Part shown: piece by piece, positions 8,201 through 14,262 of the stretch
Layout: each line of letters begins with the position of its first letter
How positions within the stretch are numbered: position 1 is the first letter of the stretch
DNA from: JBBKWQ01 sp037969115
GTDB lineage: Bacteria; Actinomycetota; Acidimicrobiia; Acidimicrobiales; Ilumatobacteraceae
Assembly: GCA_037969115.1 (NCBI GenBank)
Contig: JBBKWQ010000144.1
Location: 1 to 15,680 of the forward strand
Length of the DNA stretch: 15,680 nt
Direction of reading: 5' to 3'
Notes under the pieces: model-generated
The model's database searches: none
Told to the model about the DNA's origin: nothing
What the model saw: the letters and a program-made list of their open reading frames with translations, nothing else
Position numbers and translations under genes: made by a program

Positions 8201-8839
8201 GTGCTCGACACCGAGGTGTACTCGAACACCGGCGGGCAGGCATCGAAGGCCACACCGTTGGGCGCCGTCGCCAAGTTTGCATCGGCCGGCAAGAACACGG
8301 CCAAGAAGGATCTCGGCGCCGTCGCCCGCCGGTACGGCAACGTCTACGTCGCTCAGGTTGCGCTCGGCGGCAGTGAGATCCAAACGGTCAAGGCGCTGCA
8401 GGAGGCCGATGCATGGGACGGACCGTCGCTCGTGATCGCCTATTCGACCTGTATCGCACACGGCATCGACATGACCACCTCGATGGCACATCAGAAAGAT
8501 GCCGTCAAGTCCGGCTACTGGCCCCTGTATCGCTACCGACCAACCACGGAGGAGCACGAGCGGCCCTTCCAACTCGACTCGGCGGCGCCGAGCATTCCGA
8601 TGCGCGAGTTCGCGCTCAGCGAGGCCCGTTACGCCATGCTCGCCCGATCCGACCCCGAACGATCGGAACACCTGCTGAACCTCGCTCAGGCGAACATCGA
8701 CGAGCTGTGGCACTACTACGAACAGCTCAGCGCACTGGAACGCATGGTGCCGACCGTGCCCGAGCCCGACTTGGGCGTGTCTGTCGACCTGTCGCCGACA
8801 CGCGCGACGCAATCCCCGGAGGTTCCCGACCATGACTGA
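5213..8839 (+). CDS. nifJ: Pyruvate:ferredoxin (flavodoxin) oxidoreductase, single-chain
   Basis: A complete 1208-residue PFOR: pyruvate + CoA + oxidised ferredoxin give acetyl-CoA, CO2 and reduced ferredoxin, in the cytoplasm. The N-terminal pyruvate-binding domain starts VDGNEAAASVAFALSEV and carries YPITP (Thr29), Glu62 and Arg112, matching the Desulfovibrio africanus active site with an offset of two. The ferredoxin domain has two four-Cys motifs: C691/694/697/701 and C747/750/753/757. The thiamine diphosphate domain holds GDGWAYDIGFGG and SNTGGQ (970-1009), and the proximal cluster ligands C821, C824, C849 and C1080 are all present. All three [4Fe-4S] clusters and the TPP site are therefore intact. 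The frame is open 49 codons further upstream, but homology begins at ATG 5213. The stop overlaps the next gene by 8 bases, implying translational coupling. The proximal-cluster arrangement is that of the single-chain homodimeric enzymes. Confidence 0.97.
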   Translation: MTSACVDGNEAAASVAFALSEVLAIYPITPASPMGEHADTWASSGRTNLWGSIPEIVEMQSEAGAAGTLHGALQTGALATTFTASQGLLLMLPNMFKIAGELTPAVIHVAARAVATHALSIFGDHSDVMAARTTGFAMLCASSVQEAHDFAAVAHTATLRTRVPFLHFFDGFRTSHEINRIELLDDETLAELVSADDIAAHKLRRLRPTAPAVRGTAQNPDVFFQAREVANPIYDGVPGAVADVFDHLESLTGRRYGLVDYEGAPDAERVIVMMGSGAGATSEAVAKLVAGGDRVGVVTVRLFRPFPVEAFLSALPESVRSVAVLDRTKEPGSVGEPLYLDVVATLAESDRQGVRVIGGRYGLGSKEYTPAMAKAIFDELDAETPKRRFTVGIIDDVSHSSLDVDAAFHVDTGGRSAVFYALGSDGTVGANKASVKIIGSQPTLHAQGYFVYDSKKSGSMTVSHLRFGADPIRSTYLVEEADLVACHQFGLLDRFDVLETARPGGTFLLNAPFAADELWQHLPRVIQREILDRQLRVFTIDAAKIADELGIPGRINTVMQPCFFALADVMDLDAAIVEVKQSIEDAYGRRGRFIVERNHAAVDRALAELTEMVVPAGAADALPDAVEQLDVATAVLETDFIDRVTMAMIAGKGDRLPVSAMPLDGTFPSGTTKYEKRKLAASIPVWEPDLCIDCGKCAIVCPHAAIRMKAYEPDAIADAPEHFLTKPFRSREIKNHQLTVQVAPDDCTGCGICVDVCPAKDKTNVRRKSINMRSASEHRDAERVRWDFFLQIPELDRTLVSHDSVKNAQLLEPLFEFSGACAGCGETPYLKLLTQLFGDRLVVANATGCSSIYGGNLPTTPWSKNADGLGPAWSNSLFEDNAEFGLGMRLGVEHHEREAQRLVDELSGALGVELAAALLANTQPTEADIDGQRDRVRELRAALTSIEDPRARRLEVIADELVRSSTWIVGGDGWAYDIGFGGVDHVLGSGRNVNLLVLDTEVYSNTGGQASKATPLGAVAKFASAGKNTAKKDLGAVARRYGNVYVAQVALGGSEIQTVKALQEADAWDGPSLVIAYSTCIAHGIDMTTSMAHQKDAVKSGYWPLYRYRPTTEEHERPFQLDSAAPSIPMREFALSEARYAMLARSDPERSEHLLNLAQANIDELWHYYEQLSALERMVPTVPEPDLGVSVDLSPTRATQSPEVPDHD

Positions 8840-9866
8840 CCTGCACACCCAGTACCTGGGACTCCGCCTCAAGTCGCCGATCGTCGCATCGGCGGGTCCG
8901 CTGACGGGCGACGTCGACCGGATGATGGAGCTCGAGCGCGCCGGGGCCGCTGCGATCGTCATGCCTTCGCTGTTCGAGGAGCAGATCGAACACGAGACGA
9001 GCGAGATCGATCGACTCTTCTCCCTGCACCGTGACAGCTTCGGCGAAGCGTCATCGTTCTTCCCCGACGTCGATGAATACAACAGCGGGGTCGACGCGTA
9101 CGCCGAGTTGCTCGCCGCCGCCAAAGCGAGTGTCGACGTGCCGGTCATCGCCAGCCTGAATGGCACCAACATCGGAGGATGGTTGAAGTACGCGCGGCTG
9201 CTCGAAGATGCCGGCGCCGACGCGATCGAGCTGAACCTGTATGCAGTCGCCGCCGACCCAGTGGTGTCTGGCTTCACACTCGAGTCGGAGCATTTCGGGC
9301 TGGTCGCGCTCCTCGCCGACGAGGTGAACGTTCCGGTAGCCGTGAAGATCTCGCCCTACTACTCGTCGTTGGCCTCGTTCGTGGTCGGTCTCGAGGAGGC
9401 CGGCGCAGCGGGCGTCGTGATGTTCAACCGCTTCTACTTGCCCGACATCGACCTCGAAACGCTCGATGTGACGCCGCGCATTGCGTTGAGCACCCCCGAG
9501 GAGCTGCGTCTACCCCTCCGTTGGACGGGGATCCTGCGGGAGCACCTGTCGATGTCGATTGCTGCGTCGACCGGCGTCCACAGCGGCTTCGACGTCGCCA
9601 AACTGATCCTCGCCGGTGCCGATGTGGCGATGACGACGTCCTCGTTACTGCGCAACGGCACGCAACATCTCGCCACGATCGAGGAACAGCTTCGAGACTG
9701 GATGCGCGAGCACGATTATGAGTCGGTCGACCAGATGCGTGGTGCCGTGGGCCGGTCGTCGAGCGCTGACCCGGCCGCGTACGAGCGAGCCAACTACATC
9801 GGCAATCTCGCCAGTTACACCAGCAAGTTCCTCGGTGCCTCACCGATCGGGCTGCGAGACCACTGA
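8832..9866 (+). CDS. Dihydroorotate dehydrogenase-like flavoprotein linked to nifJ
   Basis: A 344-residue TIM-barrel protein of the dihydroorotate/dihydropyrimidine dehydrogenase superfamily. It begins LHTQYLGLRLKSPIVASAGPL and has the expected FMN-contact segments: ASLNGTN (107-113), VKISPY (171-176) and the phosphate-binding end STGVHSGFDVAKLILAGAD (246-264). The catalytic loop of true dihydroorotate dehydrogenases (NLSCPN, with its Cys or Ser) is replaced by ELNLYAVAADP at about 133-143. It is therefore probably not the pyrimidine enzyme. The start overlaps the nifJ stop by 8 bases and has GGAGG at 8818-8822, nine bases upstream. From memory, this subfamily is often found beside nifJ, which suggests an electron-transfer or accessory role with PFOR; the actual reaction is unknown. 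Its tail overlaps the converging HhH gene by 27 bases. Confidence 0.88.
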   Translation: MTDLHTQYLGLRLKSPIVASAGPLTGDVDRMMELERAGAAAIVMPSLFEEQIEHETSEIDRLFSLHRDSFGEASSFFPDVDEYNSGVDAYAELLAAAKASVDVPVIASLNGTNIGGWLKYARLLEDAGADAIELNLYAVAADPVVSGFTLESEHFGLVALLADEVNVPVAVKISPYYSSLASFVVGLEEAGAAGVVMFNRFYLPDIDLETLDVTPRIALSTPEELRLPLRWTGILREHLSMSIAASTGVHSGFDVAKLILAGADVAMTTSSLLRNGTQHLATIEEQLRDWMREHDYESVDQMRGAVGRSSSADPAAYERANYIGNLASYTSKFLGASPIGLRDH

Positions 9867-10556
9867 ATCAGCGGTCGGTCCCAGCACGGTCTGGCGTCCG
9901 GCTCGGGGTCCGCGGGTCTCGTTCACGACAGTCCAGCGACCTTGCCCATGGTCGTCGGCGTAGATCACGACCCAATCGTTGGTGTGCCCGAGCGCGTGTG
10001 CCCGTGCCGAATTCGAGTACATCGCGGTGTAGTGCCGGTCCCCGCGACTCGTGTGGAGGATGGGCAACCAGCTCGTGTGCTCGGGATTGAACCGGTGTGG
10101 TGCAATTGTCGGCAGCAGTCCCCGATCCGCCTTCCGGCGGTACTCGTCGTTCACGTCGATGAGTTCCTGACTGGTGGGATCGGTCTCGTCCAACTCTTCA
10201 GCGGTCTGCGGCCGGTTCTCGCCGTCGATGTCTCCCTGTAACCGGTCGAGCCATCGCCAACGTCCGATATCGACCACATCTGCAATGGCCAGACCCAGAA
10301 CGCGGCCGATCGTGGGCAGTGCGACGAGTCCGGGCATGCCGGCGCGTCGGTAGATGACCGACGCGGGTTCGGTCATGTGTTCGACGGTGTCGGCGGCCCG
10401 TAGACATGCCTGCACGCGGTACCCGTCTGCGTGTTGGGCTTCGAGGAGCCCGGCGGCCTGACGGAACAGGCGAGCCATCTCCGCGTTGAAGTCGTCGTCG
10501 GCGATCGCCTGTGCGCACAGGTGAGTCTGGGCGGGCCCGTCCACGGCTGTCTCCAT
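9840..10556 (-). CDS. Helix-hairpin-helix (Pol X-type) domain protein with conserved C-terminal domain
   Basis: A 238-residue protein. Residues about 21-108 resemble the HhH domain at the N terminus of family X DNA polymerases: FNAEMARLFRQAAGLLEAQ, YRVQACLRAADTVEHM, then LPTIGRVLGLAIADVVDIGRW. A second conserved block, about 130-212, contains IDVNDEYRRKADRGLLPTIA, RFNPEHTSWLPILHT and YSNSARAHALGHTNDWVVIY. No polymerase palm or PHP nuclease motifs follow, so this is not a complete PolX. I remember this HhH-plus-C-terminal layout as an uncharacterised bacterial family; DNA binding is likely from the HhH part. ATG at 10556 is preferred over a 53-codon upstream extension that has no HhH similarity. 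It has GACGAT at -12 to -7, suggesting a leaderless mRNA. It is divergent from the DUF1876 gene. Confidence 0.8.
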   Translation of the reverse strand: METAVDGPAQTHLCAQAIADDDFNAEMARLFRQAAGLLEAQHADGYRVQACLRAADTVEHMTEPASVIYRRAGMPGLVALPTIGRVLGLAIADVVDIGRWRWLDRLQGDIDGENRPQTAEELDETDPTSQELIDVNDEYRRKADRGLLPTIAPHRFNPEHTSWLPILHTSRGDRHYTAMYSNSARAHALGHTNDWVVIYADDHGQGRWTVVNETRGPRAGRQTVLGPTADSVVSQPDR

Positions 10557-10562
10557 GTGTTC

Positions 10563-10568
10563 ATCGTC
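10563..10568 (-). promoter_or_regulatory. Candidate -10 hexamer GACGAT for leaderless HhH gene
   Basis: On the minus strand GACGAT lies exactly at -12 to -7 of the ATG at 10556 and 38 bases after the start of the GGGAC box read from 10606. The same hexamer appears in the same position before the divergent DUF1876 gene. Confidence 0.35.
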
Positions 10569-10593
10569 TCTCCCCGCCGGTTCTCCCTTCCAG

Positions 10594-10606
10594 AGGACAT
10601 CGTCCC
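10594..10606. promoter_or_regulatory. AGGAC-ATC-GTCCC inverted repeat, possible DosR/DevR-like box
   Basis: GGAC and GTCC form a perfect inverted repeat with a 3-base centre; one outer base (10594) breaks the full GGGAC-N3-GTCCC form. It sits between divergent genes, 44 bases from the HhH start and about 81 from the DUF1876 start. Read on the minus strand it begins GGGAC, 38 bases before GACGAT. It is a candidate only. Confidence 0.4.
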
Positions 10607-10668
10607 GATCCGTCGGCGCGAACGAGATCCGTGACGTTCGGCTCTGTTGCGCGTCGCAGCTCCAGGTC

Positions 10669-10674
10669 GACGAT
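10669..10674 (+). promoter_or_regulatory. Candidate -10 hexamer GACGAT for leaderless DUF1876 gene
   Basis: GACGAT lies exactly at -12 to -7 of the ATG at 10681, where no Shine-Dalgarno sequence is present. It has A at position two and T at position six, as in other actinobacterial -10 elements. Confidence 0.35.
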
Positions 10675-10680
10675 CGACGT

Positions 10681-10947
10681 ATGGAATCTCTGCTGCCCCA
10701 TCGTTGGAAGCTCACCTTCGAGAGCCGTGAGGACGAGGATCACTGCGACATGGTCGTGCATCTCGACGCGGGGGATCGTTCGCTGTCGGGCCGAGGACGC
10801 TCCCGCCGGAATCCGAAGGATCCGTCCGTGCCGCAGATCGGCGAAGAACTCGCCGCCGCTCGAGCCCTCCACGATCTTGCGAACCATCTGACCGAGGATG
10901 CCCGCACTATCATCGAGTCGTATGACCCGTCGACCGGCGGTCGTTGA
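10681..10947 (+). CDS. DUF1876 protein, Rv1738-like
   Basis: An 88-residue protein with the DUF1876 signature: HRWKLTFESRED..., then NPKDPSVPQIGEELAAARAL at about 52-71. This closely parallels the [20 protein letters not shown] stretch I recall from M. tuberculosis Rv1738, a DosR-controlled dormancy protein whose structure was reported to resemble ribosome hibernation factors. A role in slowing translation or stabilising ribosomes is inferred from that relative, not shown. The ATG at 10681 fits family length; the upstream 42 codons of open frame overlap the divergent promoter and look non-coding. There is no Shine-Dalgarno sequence, and GACGAT at -12 suggests a leaderless mRNA. The stop is 18 bases before the aminotransferase ATG, so the two genes are probably cotranscribed. 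Confidence 0.85.
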   Translation: MESLLPHRWKLTFESREDEDHCDMVVHLDAGDRSLSGRGRSRRNPKDPSVPQIGEELAAARALHDLANHLTEDARTIIESYDPSTGGR

Positions 10948-10965
10948 CGAAGTCAGTACGGAGAC

Positions 10966-12654
10966 ATGAACACCGATCAACTGATCAGCCATATTCGAAC
11001 GTCGGTGATCGGATCCGATGAGGTGATCGAGGGTCCGTTCGGGCCGCGTCCGGTGGTCTACGCGGACTACACAGCGTCCGGTCGGTCGCTTGCCTTCATC
11101 GAGGATTACATCCGAGATGTCGTGCTGCCGTTGTACGCCAACACGCACACCGAGTCGTCAGGCACCGGTCTTCAGACCACTCGTTTCCGGGAAGAGGCCA
11201 GGGCGATCGTCGCTCGTAACGTCGGTGCCGGGCCCGAGCACGCAGTGCTGTTCTGCGGAAGTGGCGCCACTCATGCAATCGCCAAGATCATCGGTGTCAT
11301 GGGGTTGCGGATTCCGTCGGGTCTCGACGACCGCTACGGCTTCACCGCGACCATCCCGGCTCACGAGCGACCCGTGGTGTTCATCGGGCCGTACGAGCAC
11401 CACTCGAACGAGTTGCCGTGGCGCGAGTCGATCGCCGATGTCGTGATCATCGACGAGGACGCCGATGGGCACGTCAGCCTCGACCATCTCGAACGTGAGC
11501 TCATCCGACACGTCGACCGTCCACTGCGTATCGGGTCGTTCTCCGCCGCCTCGAACGTGACCGGGATCATCACCGACTCTGCGGCGGTCTCCGAACTCCT
11601 GCACCGACACGGCGCGTTGTCGTTCTGGGATTTCGCCGCGGCAGCACCGTACGTGGCGATCGAGATGGGCTCGACAGACGACGGCAGCCTCGACTACAAG
11701 GACGCTGTTTTCATCTCGCCGCACAAACTGATCGGCGGTCCGGGTACGCCAGGCGTGCTGGTTGCGCGTCGGGAACTGTTCACCAATCGAGTTCCGGATG
11801 TTCCCGGCGGCGGCACCGTCAGATATGTCAGCCCGACCGGGCACGATTTCCACCCGGCGATCGAACACCGCGAGGAGGCCGGCACGCCGGCCATCGTCGA
11901 ATCGATCCGCGCGGGTCTGGTTTTCCAGCTCAAAGAAGCCGTCGGCGTCGACGTGATCAGCCGTCGCGAGCACGATTTCGTCAAGCGGGCGATCGATTCG
12001 TGGGAGCAGAACCCCAATCTCGATGTCTTGGGGAGTCACGCCGCAGACCGGTTGTCGATCGTGTCGTTCGTGGTCCGGTACGGCGAGCAACATCTGCATC
12101 ACAACTTCATCGTGGCGCTGCTCAACGACCTCTTCGGCATCCAATCGCGTGGTGGCTGTTCGTGCGCCGGTCCCTACGGCCATCGGCTCCTGGGCATCGA
12201 CCCCGAACGCTCGCACGAATTCCAGCGTGAGATCAACCGAGGTTGCGAAGGCATCAAGCCGGGTTGGGTCCGGGTGAACTTCAACTACTTCATCGACGAG
12301 CCGACGTTCCGCTACATCGTCGACGCCGTCAACATCGTTGCCTCCTCCGGCGCTGCGCTGCTGCCCGAGTACCGGTTCGAACCCGACAGCGGTCTCTGGC
12401 ATCACCGCAACACCGTTTCTGATCCGGCAATGAGCCTGAATGACGTGAGCTACGACTCGGGAACGATGACGTACGAGAACCGACGGGTGCGCGGGTCGAT
12501 CGAACTCGCAGACATGATCGCCGACGCCAAGCAGCGATGCCACGACGCGCACGACGGCGACGCGACGCTGTGCACGGTGCCCGAGACGACGTCAGACTTC
12601 GAACATCTGCGTTGGTTTCCCTATCCCACCGACGTTCGTCGCGAGACGGTCTGA
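10966..12654 (+). CDS. Class V aminotransferase, cysteine-desulfurase-like PLP enzyme
   Basis: A 562-residue fold-type I PLP enzyme. Visible landmarks are YADYTASGR at 32-40, GSGATHAIAKI near 98-108, EHHSNELPWRE at 144-154 (His stacking on PLP), WDFAAAAP at 221-228 (Asp222 to the pyridine N) and SPHKLIGGPGTPG at 251-263 with Lys254 as the Schiff-base lysine. RGGCSCAGPYG at 395-405 aligns with the catalytic Cys loop of SufS-type desulfurases, so C398 or C400 could carry persulfide. The family is usually about 400-450 residues; here about 95 extra residues follow position 468. I call it desulfurase-like, not IscS or SufS. The start at 10966 has GGAG only two bases away, a poor Shine-Dalgarno spacing, so translation may depend on the upstream DUF1876 gene. 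It ends 13 bases before the converging dehydrogenase gene. Confidence 0.88.
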   Translation: MNTDQLISHIRTSVIGSDEVIEGPFGPRPVVYADYTASGRSLAFIEDYIRDVVLPLYANTHTESSGTGLQTTRFREEARAIVARNVGAGPEHAVLFCGSGATHAIAKIIGVMGLRIPSGLDDRYGFTATIPAHERPVVFIGPYEHHSNELPWRESIADVVIIDEDADGHVSLDHLERELIRHVDRPLRIGSFSAASNVTGIITDSAAVSELLHRHGALSFWDFAAAAPYVAIEMGSTDDGSLDYKDAVFISPHKLIGGPGTPGVLVARRELFTNRVPDVPGGGTVRYVSPTGHDFHPAIEHREEAGTPAIVESIRAGLVFQLKEAVGVDVISRREHDFVKRAIDSWEQNPNLDVLGSHAADRLSIVSFVVRYGEQHLHHNFIVALLNDLFGIQSRGGCSCAGPYGHRLLGIDPERSHEFQREINRGCEGIKPGWVRVNFNYFIDEPTFRYIVDAVNIVASSGAALLPEYRFEPDSGLWHHRNTVSDPAMSLNDVSYDSGTMTYENRRVRGSIELADMIADAKQRCHDAHDGDATLCTVPETTSDFEHLRWFPYPTDVRRETV

Positions 12655-12667
12655 GTTCGCCTGGGCG

Positions 12668-13615
12668 TCATTCCCCGGCGAGTTCGTCGCGTACCGCCGC
12701 CACGTTCAACGCGAGTCCGGTTTCTCGCTCGGAAACCTCCCAGAGTCGAGCGATGGAGCGAGCGCGACGCGGACGGAAGTGGCGCCGCCGTACGGCTGCT
12801 CCGTTGTTGATGAAGCGGGGAGCGAAGAAGGATCCACCGTCGGCCGTCGGGTCGGTAGCAGCGCGAATCTGTGGCAGTGCCCCCTGCTCGGTGTTCATCC
12901 CTGTTCGGGTTGCAAGCGTGTGAGAGAGCGACGCGAGCACACCTCCACCGCCCTCGGCGAGCGTGTGGGATTGGAGGTCGGAGTTCGTCAGACCGGGGTG
13001 GGCGAGCAGGCTCGAAGCCGAAACACCAGCGCGTTCGAATTCGGACTGCAGACCGAGTGCGAAGTGGTAGTTCGCCAGCTTCGAATGGCCGTACGCGCGC
13101 CAGGGTTTGTAGCGGCCGCGCAGATGTGGGTTGTCGGGATCGACCGGACGTCCCATGTGATGAGCAGTGCTCGTGACCGTGACGACCCGGGCGTGATCGG
13201 CGCGGAGCAGGGAGGGCATGAGGCGCGCCGTGAGTGCCCAATGACCGAGGTGATTGACGCCGAACTGCATCTCGAAGCCGTCGGCTGTCGTGCGCTCTGG
13301 CATCGCCATCAGCCCCGCATTGTTGACGAGGATGTCGATGCGGTCGTGTCGGGCCTCGATGGCTTCAGCGGCTGCTTTCACCGAGTCGAGCGAGCCGAGG
13401 TCGAGCCCGACGATCTCGAGCGATGCGTCGGGGTGTGCGGCGAGGATCTCCTGCCGGGCGTCCTCGGCTTTGGACTCGTTGCGGGCAGCCATGACGACGT
13501 GGGCTCCGGCACCGGCGAGGGCCTTGGCGGTCTCGAGTCCGAGACCGCCGTTGGCACCGGTGACGACGGCAGTGCGGCCGCCGAGGTCGGGAATGGAGGC
13601 TGCGGTGTAGGGCAT
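12668..13615 (-). CDS. Short-chain dehydrogenase/reductase, retinol-dehydrogenase/WWOX-like
   Basis: A 315-residue NAD(P)-dependent classical SDR. The Rossmann motif TGANGGLG is at 19-26, AARN at 43-46 suggests NADP preference, NNAG is at 98-101, and the catalytic residues are Ser149 (TVTSTA), Tyr175 and Lys179 (YGHSK). NHLGHWALTARLMP is typical of the protochlorophyllide reductase/retinol dehydrogenase-like branch, which has many unassigned substrates. The start at 13615 is supported by GAAGGAA seven bases upstream on the minus strand. The C-terminal part contains an Arg-rich stretch (VRRRHFRPRRARS), usual for this branch. Nothing nearby tells what it oxidises; the next gene upstream on this strand encodes a DUF3291 protein, 88 bases away. 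Confidence 0.92.
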   Translation of the reverse strand: MPYTAASIPDLGGRTAVVTGANGGLGLETAKALAGAGAHVVMAARNESKAEDARQEILAAHPDASLEIVGLDLGSLDSVKAAAEAIEARHDRIDILVNNAGLMAMPERTTADGFEMQFGVNHLGHWALTARLMPSLLRADHARVVTVTSTAHHMGRPVDPDNPHLRGRYKPWRAYGHSKLANYHFALGLQSEFERAGVSASSLLAHPGLTNSDLQSHTLAEGGGGVLASLSHTLATRTGMNTEQGALPQIRAATDPTADGGSFFAPRFINNGAAVRRRHFRPRRARSIARLWEVSERETGLALNVAAVRDELAGE

Positions 13616-13703
13616 GTCGATGTTCCTTCGATGGCTGGATGACTGATCATTGATTCAACACGGAACAGAGTGTGTCTCAACAGATCGCAGTCTGCTTCGG
13701 ACC

Positions 13704-14162
13704 TCACTCGTACGATTCGACCGGCTCGAAGCGACGTCGGAACGTGAACGCGTGAGGCGTGGGGCCGTGCCGGCGAAGGTGATCGAGCCGCTCGATCGCT
13801 TCGGTCGTGGACGGGCGATGTCCTGCCGGAACCCACCACAACACGACTGCCACGTCATCGAGTCGGGTGAACCATTCGCGCCGACGACGGAGGAACTCGG
13901 CGTGGGCCGTGCGGAACACGTACTCCGAGAGCGCGTCGATCGACTCCCATGTGGAGAAGTTCACGAGAATGGTGTCGTCGTCGAAAGGCCGCTCAGCGGT
14001 GGCATTGCCGTCGTCGGTCTGAAACCGCCACACGAAGCCCGGACTGTGGTCGGCCAGCTCATTGATCGGATCGAGCGCTTCCATGAACTCGGCGACCAGC
14101 GGAGACTCTGTGGGTGCCACGAGTCGACCGACGTTGAGTTGAGCGAGGTCGTGCTCACGCAT
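13704..14162 (-). CDS. DUF3291 protein (probable monooxygenase-like ferredoxin fold)
   Basis: A 152-residue protein matching DUF3291 over its whole length: LAQLNVGRL at 6-14, PINELADHSPGFVWRFQTDDG, NFSTWESIDALSEYVFRTAH, RRREWFTRLDDVAVVLWWVPAGH and the end GPTPHAFTFRRRF. The family is thought to have the dimeric alpha/beta-barrel fold of antibiotic-biosynthesis monooxygenases, but its reaction is unknown to me. ATG at 14162 fits the family start; the open frame upstream of it runs through the hairpin terminator and is non-coding. TAGCTT stands seven bases before the ATG and no Shine-Dalgarno sequence is present, so the mRNA may be leaderless. It may be cotranscribed with the dehydrogenase gene 88 bases downstream. 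Confidence 0.9.
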   Translation of the reverse strand: MREHDLAQLNVGRLVAPTESPLVAEFMEALDPINELADHSPGFVWRFQTDDGNATAERPFDDDTILVNFSTWESIDALSEYVFRTAHAEFLRRRREWFTRLDDVAVVLWWVPAGHRPSTTEAIERLDHLRRHGPTPHAFTFRRRFEPVESYE

Positions 14163-14169
14163 CACAACG

Positions 14170-14175
14170 AAGCTA
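14170..14175 (-). promoter_or_regulatory. Candidate -10 hexamer TAGCTT for the DUF3291 gene
   Basis: On the minus strand TAGCTT fits TANNNT and ends seven bases before the ATG at 14162, so transcription would start at or one base before the start codon. It lies just downstream of the terminator of the preceding gene, a sensible place for a new promoter. Confidence 0.4.
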
Positions 14176-14215
14176 GTGGCCGGTCGGCGATTCCTCGTGA
14201 TGTGCCCGGACGCGC

Positions 14216-14247
14216 CGGCGCCACCGGGCAAGAACCCGGTGGCGCCG
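14216..14247 (-). terminator. Strong hairpin terminator without U-tract
   Basis: A perfect 13-base-pair GC-rich stem (14216-14228 with 14235-14247) encloses a 6-base loop, 15 bases after the stop of the repeat-protein gene. No T-run follows on either strand, as is common for actinobacterial terminators. It separates that gene from the DUF3291 gene on the same strand. Confidence 0.8.
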
Positions 14248-14262
14248 AAGAGGGGCTGAGGA

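Noticed and set aside
7613..9277. Long minus-strand open frame of 554 codons antisense to nifJ and the DHOD-like gene
   Set aside because: It has no recognisable motif and crosses two well-supported plus-strand genes; it is a shadow of their codon bias.
10557..10715. N-terminal extension of the HhH gene, and the 42-codon extension of the DUF1876 gene on the other strand
   Set aside because: Both run through the shared divergent promoter region, have no similarity to their families and cannot both be coding.
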